Shown: positions 41,776-51,471, numbered from the stretch's first letter. The stretch: 64,000 nt of DNA from Roseiarcus sp963721905 (GCA_963721905.1 CAVRMF010000016.1:1-64000); one strand, 5' to 3'. Notes: generated from the sequence alone by a model not told the origin. Program-made: numbers and translations.

Positions 41776-43200
41776 TTACGCCACCACCGTCGCGATGCGC
41801 AGGTTGTTGGTGCCGCCCGGCGTCCCGAGCGGCACGCCGGCGACGACGATGATGCGCTCGCCCTCGCCGGCAAAGCCCTCGATAAAGGCGTAGCGGCAGG
41901 CGCGCTCGGCCATGTCGCGTTCGTCGCGCGCGTCGTCGGTCACGATCGGATGGAGGCCCCAGACGACGGCGAGGCGGCGCGCCACCTCCTCGTGCGGCGT
42001 CAGCGCCAGAATGGACGAGCGTGGCCTTTCCCGCGCGATCCTCAAGCCGGTCGAGCCTGAAACCGTCCAGGCGCAGATCACCTTGAGGTCCAGCGTCTCG
42101 GCGACGTCGCGGGTTGCTTTCGCGATCGCGTCGGCGCTGGTTGCTTCGGGCGTAGCGCGCTGGGCCTCGATAATGGACGGATAGATGCCCTCGGATTCGA
42201 CCGCCACCGCGATCCGGTTCATCGTCGCCACCGCCTCGCGCGGATATTGGCCCGACGCGCTTTCGGCCGAGAGCATGACCGCGTCCGCGCCCTCGAAAAC
42301 CGCGGTCGCGACGTCCGACACTTCGGCGCGGGTCGGAACGGGCGAGGTGATCATCAATTCCAGCATCTGCGTGGCCACCACCACCGGCTTGCCCAGACGC
42401 CGGCCGAGGCGCGTCAGCGTCTTCTGGATGCCGGGCACGCGTTCGAGCGGCATTTCGACGCCAAGATCGCCCCGCGCGACCATGAAGGCGTCCGCCACCG
42501 CCATGATCTCTTCGAGCCGCTCGACCGCCTGCGGCTTCTCGATCTTGGCCATCACCAAAGCGCGACCCCGAGCGATCGCCTTGACCTCGGCCACGTCCTC
42601 GGGACGCTGGACGAAGGAGACCGCGATCCAGTCGATGTTCTCCTCGAGCGCCGCGAGGAGATCGGCGCGGTCCTTGTCGGTCATCGCCGAGGTCGGAATT
42701 GTCGTGTCGGGGAGGCTCACGCCCTTCTTGTTGGAGACGCGTCCGGCGACCTCGACGATGGTTCTCGAGCGCCCCTGCTCGGCCTCGGCGACGCGCAGCA
42801 TCACCTTGCCGTCGTCGATGAGAATGCGATGGTTCGGCGCGAGCGAGCTCAGGATTTCGGGATGGGGCAGTTGCACCCGCGTCGCATCGCCGGGCTTCGG
42901 GTCGCAGTCGAGCGTGAACGCGTCGCCCTTATGCAGCTCGGCGGCGTCCTCGGCGAAGGTTCCGAGCCTCAGCTTCGGGCCTTGCAGATCGACGAGAATG
43001 CCGATCGGGCGGCCGGCCTCCTCCTCAAGCGCCCGGATCATTGCCACACGCTCGCGCATCGCGTCGTGCGAGGCGTGGCTCATGTTGATGCGGAACACGT
43101 CCGCGCCCGCGGCGAACAGCGCCGCGATGGTCTCACGGTCGGCCGAGGCCGGCCCGAGGGTGGCGATGATCTTGACGCGGCGGCTTCGACGGAATTGCAA
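41776..43200 (-). CDS. pyk: Pyruvate kinase
   Basis: A TTG start at 43200 is supported by GGGGAGGAG just upstream. The 474-residue enzyme has KIIATLGPASADRETIAALF (about 9-28), the K+/Mg2+ site VFRINMSHASHDA (about 34-46), the PEP site AKIEKPQAVERLEEIMAVAD, MVARGDLGVEMPLERVPGIQ and KPVVVATQMLELMITSPVPT. It converts PEP and ADP to pyruvate and ATP in the last glycolytic step. The DUF1036 gene next to it on the same strand is a conserved pairing in Hyphomicrobiales. Confidence 0.95.
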   Translation of the reverse strand: MQFRRSRRVKIIATLGPASADRETIAALFAAGADVFRINMSHASHDAMRERVAMIRALEEEAGRPIGILVDLQGPKLRLGTFAEDAAELHKGDAFTLDCDPKPGDATRVQLPHPEILSSLAPNHRILIDDGKVMLRVAEAEQGRSRTIVEVAGRVSNKKGVSLPDTTIPTSAMTDKDRADLLAALEENIDWIAVSFVQRPEDVAEVKAIARGRALVMAKIEKPQAVERLEEIMAVADAFMVARGDLGVEMPLERVPGIQKTLTRLGRRLGKPVVVATQMLELMITSPVPTRAEVSDVATAVFEGADAVMLSAESASGQYPREAVATMNRIAVAVESEGIYPSIIEAQRATPEATSADAIAKATRDVAETLDLKVICAWTVSGSTGLRIARERPRSSILALTPHEEVARRLAVVWGLHPIVTDDARDERDMAERACRYAFIEGFAGEGERIIVVAGVPLGTPGGTNNLRIATVVA

Positions 43201-43288
43201 GGGCTCCTCCCCAGAGGCGACAGGATCGCCGTTCGGACTTAGCGCCGGTTCGGCTCGTTACCATGACAATTTCAAGGATTGGACTATG

Positions 43289-43720
43289 TCACGGATTGGA
43301 CGGGTTCGCCTGATCGGTGAGCTGCACCGTCCAGCCTTTCGCGTCCTTGCCGGTGTCGACCTCGAAAAAGCCGGTGCGGTCATAGCCGCGCATGAAACAA
43401 TCCTCTCTCCCCTCGATCTTGAACTCGCGGTCGGAGGTGCACATGAACGCCTTGCCTTTCCATTCGCCGCCGCGCTCGTCCATCGCGTAGACGTAATAGT
43501 ACTGCGCCGCCAGCGCGCCGCGCAAAAGCGTCGTGCAGTCGAGGGACTTGAGGTTCCACCAGCCTTCGCTGACCCAGCCCTGGCCGTCAGTATAGGCAAG
43601 CGCCACGCTGACGCGGTTGCCAGTGTTGTTGCACATGCGCAGGTCAGCCGAGGCCGGACCCGCAGCAGCGAGCGTGAGGGCGGCCAAGGGGAAGGACAGG
43701 AATTTGCAGAGGTTGACCAA
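43289..43720 (-). CDS. DUF1036 exported protein
   Basis: The start is uncertain. TTG 43720 is chosen because a signal peptide begins directly (VNLCKFLSFPLAALTLAAAG, cleavage near Ala-Ser-Ala). The frame continues to a TTG at 43771. The mature part has the DUF1036 features LRMCNNTGNRVSVALAYTDG, EGWWNLKSLDCTTLLRGALA and REDCFMRGYDRTGFFEVDTG, with four Cys that may form two disulphides. Periplasmic; function unknown. It lies upstream of pyk in the same direction. Confidence 0.85.
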   Translation of the reverse strand: MVNLCKFLSFPLAALTLAAAGPASADLRMCNNTGNRVSVALAYTDGQGWVSEGWWNLKSLDCTTLLRGALAAQYYYVYAMDERGGEWKGKAFMCTSDREFKIEGREDCFMRGYDRTGFFEVDTGKDAKGWTVQLTDQANPSNP

Positions 43721-43780
43721 GGGCGTCTCGCGCTTCGGCGAACATATTCGTCGCGAGCAATCCGCTGTCAACCGGGGCTT

Positions 43781-44878
43781 TCAGGCCCGCCGGCCGAAGC
43801 GCCAGTCGGGCCTCACCGAGCGGATGAGGATCACTTCGGCGAGCGCCTGGCGGGTCAGCAGGCCGACGATCGCGCCGTCGGCATCGGTGACGTAGAGCGC
43901 CGGGGATTTCGGATCCTGCAGGCGCTCGAACACGGTTTCGACGGCTTGAGCCGGACGCACGCTCTCCAGCCCCGCGCGCATGAACGCGCTCGCCGGCTCC
44001 TCGCCGCCGTGGCTTTTCACGGCCGAGAGGATGTCCTCGCGGGTGAGTAACCCAATCGGTTTCTTGAAGGCGTCGACAACCGGAAACTCGTGCTGCGCCG
44101 TTGCGAGCAGCGCATCGACCGCTTCGCTCAGCGTGGCGTCGATGCCGATCGGCGTGAAGCGTGTCTCCATCGCCTCGCCGACGGCAAGGCCTTTCAGCGC
44201 CTGTTGCGAGGCGCTCATCTGCGCCTCTCCCGCCGCGGCGATATAGATGAAGATCGCGATGAAGATGAGCAGCGGATTGCCGAAGAGGCCGAGGAAGCCG
44301 AGGCCAAGCGCGAAGGCCTGACCGATCTTGGCGGCGATTTCGGTCGCGAGCGGGCCGCCGAGCCGCATGGCGAGGAGCGCGTGCAGCACCCGCCCGCCGT
44401 CCATCGGGAAGGCGGGGATGAGGTTGAAGACGGCGAGGAAAATGTTGGCCGCCGCGAGACGGCCGAGCAGCGAGAGGTTCGGGTTGTCGATCTGCGTCAG
44501 CTCGACGGGACGCAGGCTCCCGAGCGCCAGAACGAGAATGAGGCCGATGACGAGATTGACCGCGGGGCCAGCGAGCGCGACGACGAGCTCCTGACGCGGG
44601 TCGGTCGGCAGGCGCTCCATGCTGGCCACGCCCCCGATCGGAAGCAGGGTCACTGTGGGCGTATGGATGCCGTAGCGGCGCGCGGCGAGAATATGACCGA
44701 ACTCGTGCAGCACGACGCAGGCGAAGATGAGGACGATGAAGAGGGTGCTGTCGAGCGCCGCGCCTGCGCCCCCCTGCCCCCAGGCGCTGAACGCGATCCA
44801 GGCGAGCAGCAGGAGGAAGGTGATATGGATCTTGACATCGGTCCCGCCGAAGCGGCCGATGGGGATGGACCAGAGCAT
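43781..44878 (-). CDS. M50-family site-2 protease with CBS pair
   Basis: The 365-residue protein starts MLWSIPIGRFGGTDVKIHIT. Its membrane domain has the zinc site CVVLHEFGHILAARRYG (about 55-71) and the second site NLIPAFPMDGGRVLHALLAM (about 157-176). Two CBS domains fill residues about 230-360. The layout is that of SpoIVFB/Rip3-like intramembrane proteases; CBS domains likely bind a nucleotide. GGAGG precedes the start. The substrate could be a membrane-bound anti-sigma factor or transcription factor, but no candidate is adjacent. Confidence 0.92.
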   Translation of the reverse strand: MLWSIPIGRFGGTDVKIHITFLLLLAWIAFSAWGQGGAGAALDSTLFIVLIFACVVLHEFGHILAARRYGIHTPTVTLLPIGGVASMERLPTDPRQELVVALAGPAVNLVIGLILVLALGSLRPVELTQIDNPNLSLLGRLAAANIFLAVFNLIPAFPMDGGRVLHALLAMRLGGPLATEIAAKIGQAFALGLGFLGLFGNPLLIFIAIFIYIAAAGEAQMSASQQALKGLAVGEAMETRFTPIGIDATLSEAVDALLATAQHEFPVVDAFKKPIGLLTREDILSAVKSHGGEEPASAFMRAGLESVRPAQAVETVFERLQDPKSPALYVTDADGAIVGLLTRQALAEVILIRSVRPDWRFGRRA

Positions 44879-44979
44879 CGTTCCGCCTCCAGGGGGTGGG
44901 CCGTTCTAGCGCAGGCGGCGCTGCCGAGGCTCCCGCGCCTGAGAGTTCCGGATTCGACCCTATCCGACCTTCCGGAGGT

Positions 44980-46242
44980 TCAGGAAATTCCCGGCGCCGG
45001 ATAGCTCCGGCACATGGCTTTCACTTCCGCCCGCGTCGCCTCGATCGTCGCGCCATCTTCGGGACGACGCAGCGTCCTGACAATCCACTCGGCGATTCTC
45101 GCCATATCGTCCTTGTTCATTCCGCGCGTCGTGCACGCAGGCGTACCTAGGCGTAGCCCGCTCGGGCGCAAGGGCGGCCGCGTATCGTCAGGGATGATTT
45201 GCTTGTTGGTCGCAAGGCCAATGGCGTCGAGCGCAACTTCGGCGGCCTGCCCATCGAGGCCAAAACTCGCCACCGTATCGATGACGAGCAGGTGATTGTC
45301 GGTCCCGTCAGTGACCAGCGTCACGCCTTCCGCCAGAAGCGCCGCCGCCAACGCCTTGGCGTTGCTCAAAGTCGCTTGCGCGTATGCGACGAATTCCGGC
45401 TCTGCCGCCTTTTTGAACGTGATTGCGGCGGCGGCAATGACGTTCATGTGCGGTCCGCCCTGGAGGCCGGGAAAAACCGCGCTGTCGATTTTCCTTGCGG
45501 CGCCCGCCTTGCACAGAATCAGTCCGCCGCGCGGCCCGCGTAGCGTCTTGTGGGTCGTGGTCGTGACGACATCGAAACCGGAATCGAATGGGTTGCGCAT
45601 GACGTTGGCCGCCACCAGCCCCCCGATATGGGAGATGTCGGCCATCGTCAGCGCGCCGACTTCGTCGGCGACTGCCTTGAAGGAGGCGTAATCATAGTCG
45701 CGCGGGTACGACGAATAGCCGCAAAGGACGATCTTGGGCCGGGTGGCTTTTGCGATGTCCATCAGCTCGTCGAAGTCGATTGCGCCCCCCTGCTGCGGCG
45801 CGGTTTTGTAGCGCACGAAGTTGAAGACCTTGCCCATCACGGAAACCGGCGCTCCATGGGTCAGGTGGCCGCCATGCGAAAGATCCATCGCCAGCACAGT
45901 GTCGCCGGGATTGAGAAAGGCGAAATAGCACGCCTGATTCATCGGCGACCCGGAAAGGGGCTGGACGTTGGCATGCTCGGCTCTGAAGAGCGCGCAGGCG
46001 CGATCTCGCGCGATATTTTCGACCGCGTCGGTATATTGCTGGCCGCCGTAATAGCGCCGGCCTGGATACCCTTCCGAGTACTTGTTGGTTAGGACCGAAC
46101 CGAGAGCCGCCAGCACCTCGGGATAAGTGTAATTCTCCGAAGGGATCATCTCGACGCCATCGAACTGGCGACGCTCCTCGCCGGCGATGGCATCCGCTAT
46201 ATCGGGATCGAAGGATTGAAGTGCAGCGCGATAGGCGTCCAT
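44980..46242 (-). CDS. glyA: Serine hydroxymethyltransferase
   Basis: The 420-residue PLP enzyme has GVEMIPSENYTYPEVLAALG (about 29-48), the Gly-rich turn LSHGGHLTHGAPVSVMGKVF (about 120-139) and the PLP lysine in VVTTTTHKTLRGPRGG (about 225-240). It interconverts serine and glycine with tetrahydrofolate. The sequence is somewhat off the canonical GlyA (for instance VQPLSGSPMNQACY for the usual VQPHSGSQAN), so it may be a second paralogue in the genome. A structured leader may lie upstream (46243-46340). Confidence 0.92.
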   Translation of the reverse strand: MDAYRAALQSFDPDIADAIAGEERRQFDGVEMIPSENYTYPEVLAALGSVLTNKYSEGYPGRRYYGGQQYTDAVENIARDRACALFRAEHANVQPLSGSPMNQACYFAFLNPGDTVLAMDLSHGGHLTHGAPVSVMGKVFNFVRYKTAPQQGGAIDFDELMDIAKATRPKIVLCGYSSYPRDYDYASFKAVADEVGALTMADISHIGGLVAANVMRNPFDSGFDVVTTTTHKTLRGPRGGLILCKAGAARKIDSAVFPGLQGGPHMNVIAAAAITFKKAAEPEFVAYAQATLSNAKALAAALLAEGVTLVTDGTDNHLLVIDTVASFGLDGQAAEVALDAIGLATNKQIIPDDTRPPLRPSGLRLGTPACTTRGMNKDDMARIAEWIVRTLRRPEDGATIEATRAEVKAMCRSYPAPGIS

Positions 46243-46881
46243 GGGCGTCTCCCGTCAGGAAGATGGGCCGACCTCTTCAAGTCGGCTGCCCAGGCGAACG
46301 GCGATCACGAGCCGCGCTCCCCGATGGTGCCCCATCTCAAGCTCGCCAGTCACGCGGCGCTTCTATCTAGACGCAAGCGCTTGCTTCGACAAGCGGCCGA
46401 CTCATGTGGCGAAAATCTGACGCCCGCGGCGACCTCGCGACCCGCGACATGTGCTGCAAGCTCGCCGCACTCTGACGCGGTTGTAACCGCAACCATCTGA
46501 TAGACATTGTTGAATGCGGAGCTTGGGGTTTGGCGGCCTTGAACAAGCGTGACCAAAAGGAGGATGCCGCAACGCCCGCATACCACCTTTGATCAAGGGA
46601 CCCGTAAGCCGTGTTTACATCCTATCAGTTTTGCGCTAGCGGTTGACCTAATGGAAGGAGATGCAACTGCCAGGATTGCGATCTCGCTCAACCGGCGGGT
46701 TGCGACATGGCTCATAGTTAGGAGAGGGCTGCACCTGAACGGCTAACGCGGGGACAATCGCTTGGCTTTTGGGGCTCATAACGCTCTCTCAGACCAGAGA
46801 GCCGGACTTTGTCGTTGGAGTGGCGACCGGACGGGGTTTCTTAACGCCGCTTCATCCGGATTTCGAACAGGAGGGCTTGTC
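46243..46881. other. Intergenic between glyA and LuxR regulator, 639 bases
   Basis: This is a divergent promoter region. The glyA leader contains GCCGAC and GTCGGC (46267-46286), an 8-bp-loop hairpin, and other GC-rich pairing, so it may be a regulatory leader; I do not recognise a known riboswitch. Open frames near 46350-46746 have no ribosome sites or protein character. No tRNA was seen. Confidence 0.45.
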
Positions 46882-47658
46882 GTGGATGACGAATACAGCA
46901 TGATCAGGGCCGAAGGGGCTCAAGCGCTAACACAGCCTATAGAGACCAGCGAGCGCGCCGAAGGCATTGGTCTGCATCTCTCTGATGAAGCCGCCCTTCG
47001 GAATTCTGATGGTTTTATCGCGGTGATTGAAAGCCGCACCTTCATACGTGAATGCATTCGGCGAAGCATCCAGTCGGCATTTTCATTGCCTATTCAAACG
47101 TATTCCGAGGCCATTGAATTCCAACAGAAATGCCATACCCCGCCAAATCTAATTTTACTTTCTGGATTGGAAGTAAGCAAAGAGGCGAACGCCAATGTCT
47201 TCGAGATTCTAGCTCAGATCGCGCCGAGAATACCGATCATTGTCCTCGGCCACACCAATCACAGCGAACTGGCCAGGGTGGCGATCGGCTATGGCGCAAA
47301 AGGTTATATCCCGGTAACGCTGGGGTTTGACATCGCGATTGAGGCGCTGCGCTTTGTTCTTGCTGGGGGGACATATGTGCCACTCGACTATCTGCTCATG
47401 AGAAGTGAGCCAGGAAACCTGTGGTCCGAGGCGCCGCCGGCGTCGGGCGCGGTCACGGCGCGTGAACTCGCGGTCGTTCGAGCGATCCAGCGCGGCAAGT
47501 CGAATAAAGTCATAGCCTATGAACTTGGCATGTGCGAAAGCACCGTCAAAGTTCACGTACGTCGTATCATGAAGAAACTGAAGGCGAAGAACCGTACGGA
47601 CGTGGCTATCAAATCGCAGACGGTTTTGAGCGCCTCTCAGGGACTGCACTCGCCTTGA
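46882..47658 (+). CDS. LuxR-type regulator with degenerate receiver domain
   Basis: GTG 46882 is chosen because AGGAGG lies seven bases upstream. The 258-residue product has a receiver-like domain (about 35-160: FIAVIESRTFIRECIRRSIQ, NLILLSGLEVSKEAN, IPIIVLGHTNHSELARVAIG). Where receivers hold the phosphorylated Asp (DLVLLD) this protein has Ser (NLILLS), so normal phospho-signalling is unlikely. The C-terminal LuxR helix-turn-helix is intact (TARELAVVRAIQRGKSNKVI then AYELGMCESTVKVHVRRIMK). No kinase gene is adjacent. Confidence 0.9.
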   Translation: MDDEYSMIRAEGAQALTQPIETSERAEGIGLHLSDEAALRNSDGFIAVIESRTFIRECIRRSIQSAFSLPIQTYSEAIEFQQKCHTPPNLILLSGLEVSKEANANVFEILAQIAPRIPIIVLGHTNHSELARVAIGYGAKGYIPVTLGFDIAIEALRFVLAGGTYVPLDYLLMRSEPGNLWSEAPPASGAVTARELAVVRAIQRGKSNKVIAYELGMCESTVKVHVRRIMKKLKAKNRTDVAIKSQTVLSASQGLHSP

Positions 47659-47858
47659 GTTGCACGAGTTGCACGACATAAGTTGGGCGCACCCACGGGG
47701 TAACAAAACCAAGGACCGGGCGGTCTATTGCTGGCGAAAGCGCCCTGTCCGGCGCCTCGAAATGAGAGTTTGCGCCAACAATGTCGCCGCGCGACCTCGC
47801 CCGGCTGTCGCGACCGGCGACGCCGCCGGAGCCAGGCCCGAGCCCAAATATGGGCCGG

Positions 47859-48185
47859 TCACTGCGGCTGATCGGCTGGCCGGACTTGGAGCATTTCCCA
47901 CCAGGGATTATGTCGACCCCTCCGTGCCTCGGACAGGGCGAAGAGAAACTGTTCTTCTCCATGAGCGAAAGCTGAAGAGCAATTGGGGCAACGCGAGGCC
48001 AGGCGCGATTTGATCCGTCCGATGATCTCCGTGAACCCGTGGCCGCAGCTCGGGCACTGGATGGGCCAAGAGTCGTCATCCTCGTACATACCCGCTGGCA
48101 CCTCGAGCTTGGGCCGTGGAAAAGGCCTCCTTGTTTCGAACGGGATCGGAAGACCGCGTCCCGTGCGCCAGAAATCCCAGTCCAT
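47859..48185 (-). CDS. Small zinc-ribbon protein, unknown
   Basis: From ATG 48185 the 108-residue product reads MDWDFWRTGRGLPIPFETRR near its start, then QCPSCGHGFTEIIGRIKSRL and CPNCSSAFAHGEEQFLFALS. Two Cys-Pro-x-Cys pairs 25 residues apart make a likely zinc ribbon. No ribosome site is obvious, so the start is weak, and a frame upstream of it extends to 48293. I do not recognise a family. It is convergent with the LuxR gene. Confidence 0.55.
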   Translation of the reverse strand: MDWDFWRTGRGLPIPFETRRPFPRPKLEVPAGMYEDDDSWPIQCPSCGHGFTEIIGRIKSRLASRCPNCSSAFAHGEEQFLFALSEARRGRHNPWWEMLQVRPADQPQ

Positions 48186-48751
48186 TCGGCCGTAATTGAC
48201 CTTTGTTCGCTGTGAGCTCGACACCAATCCCTCGCTTTGCCTCAACTTTAGGGAACCCCTGGTCGAATAGCGCAAGGGATGCGGCGCCGCCAATAGCCAG
48301 ATCCGGCGAGATCAAAGCATGAACAGAGCAGAGTTTGCGCGAGCGGCGCCCCCGGCTTTCCTCTTCCATCGACCGATGGCGCCGATCGCTCGCCTCTCCG
48401 GCGCCGATAAGACAGCCCGGCGGAGCTGGGGATTCCCGCTTCTCAAGAACGCTCGCAGGACTGACTGTCGGTTGTAAGGGGGTTCCTTTTTTGGTCATGG
48501 CGCACCAATCAATCTGCCCCGGGCATCTCCAAAGGGCTTGATGACATTTACGCCAATAACACGACGGCATCGATAACCCTTTGGATAATCGCCTTGACCT
48601 TTAGGTGATGCTTCGGGTACCCAGAATTCGACGGTCTCCCTACGCTGGCCCCCAATGTCGAACTGTTTTTCGGGCGCCGGACTTTCCCCGCCAGCAGATC
48701 GAACCCGTTTGCTCGGCCCTGCGCCGCTCGACGGGAAAACGCGAATCGGGG
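48186..48751. other. No clear gene, 566 bases
   Basis: A minus-strand frame from ATG 48498 (start MTKKGTPLQPTVSPASVLEK) covers much of this stretch but has no ribosome site or family resemblance and runs into the zinc-ribbon gene in another frame. I leave it unannotated. The promoter of the lytic transglycosylase gene should lie near the right end. Confidence 0.35.
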
Positions 48752-48763
48752 ATGATTGCGCGC

Positions 48764-49941
48764 ATGACTTCGAATCCTTTGGCCGTTTCTCGCGGCCTTG
48801 GCGGCTGCGTTCGCGCTCGCCTCCCCGGCGCGGGCGGATTTTTCCTCGTGCGTCGCGGCGTTGCGCGCCGACGGCGCGCGCGCAGGGGTTTCGCGCGAGA
48901 CGCTCGATGCGGCTTTCAACGGGGTTCAGCCCGATCTGAAAGTGCTCGAATTCGAGAAGCAGCAGCCGGAGTTCAAGACGCCGATCTGGGACTATGTCGC
49001 GGGCCTCGTCGACGAGGAGCGGGTCAGCGACGGCAAGGCGGCGATGGCGAAAAACGCCCATGCGCTCGCCCGCGCCGAGGAAACCTATGGCGTGAGCCGC
49101 TATATGCTCGCCGCCATCTGGGGGGTCGAGTCGAATTTCGGTACAGAGATGGGCGGTCGGCCGCTGGTGCAGTCGCTGTCGACGCTCGCCTGCTATGGCG
49201 CGCGGCCCGCCTATTTCCGCTCCGAATTGATGGCCGCTCTGAAGATCATCGACCGCGGCGACATTCCGGCCGAAAAGCTCGCGGGCTCCTGGGCGGGGGC
49301 GTTCGGGCAGACGCAGTTCATGCCCTCGAGCTACCTGAGGCTCGCGGTAGCCGGCGGCGACGGGCGGCGCGACATCGTCGAATTCGGCGGACGCCGCGCT
49401 CGCCTCGACCGCCAATTATTTCGCCCGGTCAGGCTGGCGCTCGGGCGTCCCCTGGGGCTTCGAGGTCAAGCTGCCGTCCGGCTATTCCGGTCCCTCGGGG
49501 CGGAAGGCGAAAGAGCCGATGTCCGCCTGGGCGACGCGCGGGATCACGCGGATCGACGGGCGCCCGCTCGGCGAGGGCGAGGCGGGGCTCTTGTTGCCCG
49601 CGGGAGCCGCAGGCCCGGCCTTTCTGGTGACCCACAATTTCGACGTGGTCTATTCCTACAACGCCGCCGAATCCTATTCGCTCGCCGCCTGCGTGCTGGC
49701 CGACCGGCTGGCCGGCGGCGTCGGCATCGTCACACACTGGCCGACCGACGATCCGGGCCTCTCGCGCATTGAGCGGCGCGAGTTGCAGACGCTGCTCGCC
49801 AAACATGGCTACGACGTCGGCGAGCCGGATGGGGCGATCGGGACCAAGACCAAAGAGGCGATCGCCGATTTCCAAGGGAAGAACGGCATGCCGGTCAACG
49901 GCCGCGCCTCGGTCAAGGTGCTGGAGGCGCTGAGAAGGTAA
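48764..49941 (+). pseudogene. Lytic murein transglycosylase (MltB type), two frame breaks
   Basis: Three successive frames give one protein of about 390 residues. ATG 48764 plus a one-base skip near 48773 gives a signal peptide (ILWPFLAALAAAFALASPAR). The main frame then carries FSSCVAALRADGARAGVSRE, the catalytic region IWGVESNFGTEMGGRPLVQS (Glu in WGVESNF) and SWAGAFGQTQFMPSSYLRLA. After one extra base near 49383 the frame continues STANYFARSGWRSGVPWGFE to a PG_binding_1 domain (LLAKHGYDVGEPDGAIGTKT) ending at 49941. It cleaves peptidoglycan glycan chains. Each break needs only one base, so sequence error is plausible. Confidence 0.85.
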
Positions 49942-50005
49942 GGCAGACGGGCCCCAGAAGTGCGCTGATGATGTCCCGATTGTTATTGCGGCAGGGCGGG
50001 CAACT

Positions 50006-50452
50006 ATGGACGTGGCGTATGTGTCGGCGATCTCGGCGCTTGCCGGGTCGGTGATCGGCGGTCTCACTTCGGGCTACACCACATGGCTCACCCAGCGCTC
50101 GCAAGTCCGGGCCGGTCAGGTCGCGCACGATCTCGCCCGCCGCGAGGATCTGATCAGAGATTTCATCATTGCGGCGTCCAAAATGTATGGCGACGCCATG
50201 GTCAACAGCGAACCCAAGATGCCGGAGATCGTCGATCTCTACGCCATGGTCAGCCGTATGCGCGTGCTCTCCATGCCGAGATCGGTCGTGTGCGCGGATA
50301 AGGTCATGGACTCGATCATCGAGACCTATTTCGCGCCGAATCGGACCGTCGCCGATCTGCGCGAGATTGTGAAGACCGGCGGAGGCGTCGATCCGCTGAA
50401 GGACTTCAGCGAGGCGGCGCGGCAGGAACTGCGCGGGTTCTCGCCGGTTTAG
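50006..50452 (+). CDS. Hypothetical membrane-anchored protein
   Basis: The 148-residue protein has one N-terminal membrane helix (VAYVSAISALAGSVIGGLTS) followed by a soluble helical part (TTWLTQRSQVRAGQVAHDLA, DLIRDFIIAASKMYGDAMVN, VSRMRVLSMPRSVVCADKVM). This is a hypothetical family seen in several Alphaproteobacteria. No enzyme motif. It is a separate transcript from the transglycosylase, 64 bp away. Confidence 0.75.
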   Translation: MDVAYVSAISALAGSVIGGLTSGYTTWLTQRSQVRAGQVAHDLARREDLIRDFIIAASKMYGDAMVNSEPKMPEIVDLYAMVSRMRVLSMPRSVVCADKVMDSIIETYFAPNRTVADLREIVKTGGGVDPLKDFSEAARQELRGFSPV

Positions 50453-50486
50453 GCGGCTGTCTCCGTAACCAGCAGTGTCCCGCGGC

Positions 50487-50853
50487 TCAGGCTTCGGGGC
50501 TTCCCTCGCCCGGTGGCGCTCTGTCCGCCGCCAGGATCAGCTCCGCGTCGTTGACGACATAGGGAACATGGCGGTAGTCGCGGAGGAAACTGATCCGGCC
50601 GTCCGTCCACTCCAGCCACACAAAGTAGCTGGGCTTCGCCGCCCGGGAATCCTCCCAGACCGCGATGACTTCGCGGCCGTCGAGCCAGGCGGGGGCGACC
50701 CGCGCCGGGGGCTCGCGCGAATAGAGGCCGAAGAACATACCCACCTCGGCGCGGCCGGCGCGCGGCGGGTAGGACGACTGGACCAGCCGCACGTCGTCGG
50801 CCAGCATCTCGCGCAAGCCCTCCCACTCGCGCCGGTTGAACAGGGCGACATAT
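50487..50853 (-). pseudogene. Duplicated 3' end of the sigma-factor gene
   Basis: The frame encodes MLADDVRLVQSSYPPRAGRA then EVGMFFGLYSREPPARVAPA, nearly identical to the SnoaL-like C-terminal domain of the ECF sigma factor at 51472-52389 (MLADDVRLVQSSYPLRSGRA). Nucleotide identity is high from about 50521 to 50853 against about 51480 to 51813, then ends abruptly. Regions 2 and 4 of the sigma factor are missing, so this is a partial duplicate. Met at 50816 could start a 109-residue product. Confidence 0.85.
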
Positions 50854-50908
50854 CGAACGTGTTCAGACCGGCGTTCGCGTGGAAAGCGCTAGCTCAAAAT
50901 GCTCATCA

Positions 50909-51451
50909 TCAGCCCGATGCCTCACCCAAATCAAAATTCGTCGGCCGGATTTTCATCGCCACCCAAGCGGCCAACAGTTTGGCCATAAATCTACCGGAGC
51001 GCCCGCGATAATTAGGCACATCGCTCGCAAGCGCTCCGGCGGCGCGCCGGTCTTGCGTCATGACTCGCATCTCAATCTTTGGCGCGTCTAGCGGCAGTCG
51101 ACAACGGTATATCGACAGCCAATGGCCCTTGGTGAAATCGAGAAAGATCGCCGAGTTGCAGCACGTGGCGACGACGCGGCGGGTCGGTGAGTCGGAGTTG
51201 AGACGATACTCCTTGAGATGTCCCTGACCTTGACGACACCGGACGCGATCCCTCCGGTATAAGACGAAGGCAGTGCCGCCATCCCAATCAAGTAGCGGCG
51301 GCGCGTTAGGAAATTGTTCGAAGGCGCGCCCTGCTTTTTGGCAACTTGCGCAATAGCAAATTACACTCGTGATTGAAACTCCGACGGCTTCGTACTCCAC
51401 GCATCCGCAAGCGCATCGAGCCTTCAACTTTTTCGTCGCGTCATCAGACAT
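50909..51451 (-). CDS. GFA-family (Mss4-like) zinc protein
   Basis: ATG 51451 follows AAAGGAG. The 180-residue product has the GFA zinc sites ARCACGCVEYEAVGVSITSV, ICYCASCQKAGRAFEQFPNA and VATCCNSAIFLDFTKGHW. The family takes its name from glutathione-dependent formaldehyde-activating enzyme, but many members have other or unknown roles. The C-terminal basic tail (SGRFMAKLLAAWVAMKI) is extra. It lies between the sigma gene and the duplicated sigma fragment and may have moved with that duplication. Confidence 0.85.
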   Translation of the reverse strand: MSDDATKKLKARCACGCVEYEAVGVSITSVICYCASCQKAGRAFEQFPNAPPLLDWDGGTAFVLYRRDRVRCRQGQGHLKEYRLNSDSPTRRVVATCCNSAIFLDFTKGHWLSIYRCRLPLDAPKIEMRVMTQDRRAAGALASDVPNYRGRSGRFMAKLLAAWVAMKIRPTNFDLGEASG

Positions 51452-51471
51452 CGACCGCTCCTTTTGCGATG

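Noticed and set aside
42185..44050. A 621-codon plus-strand open frame opposite pyk and DUF1036
   Set aside because: Shadow of pyruvate kinase codon structure; Ser/Arg-rich and without a recognisable domain.
46243..46340. Glycine or tetrahydrofolate riboswitch upstream of glyA
   Set aside because: I could not match the conserved cores of either class, only generic hairpins.
48076..48570. 164-codon minus-strand ORF overlapping the zinc-ribbon gene
   Set aside because: No family or ribosome site, and it competes with the more convincing zinc-ribbon frame.
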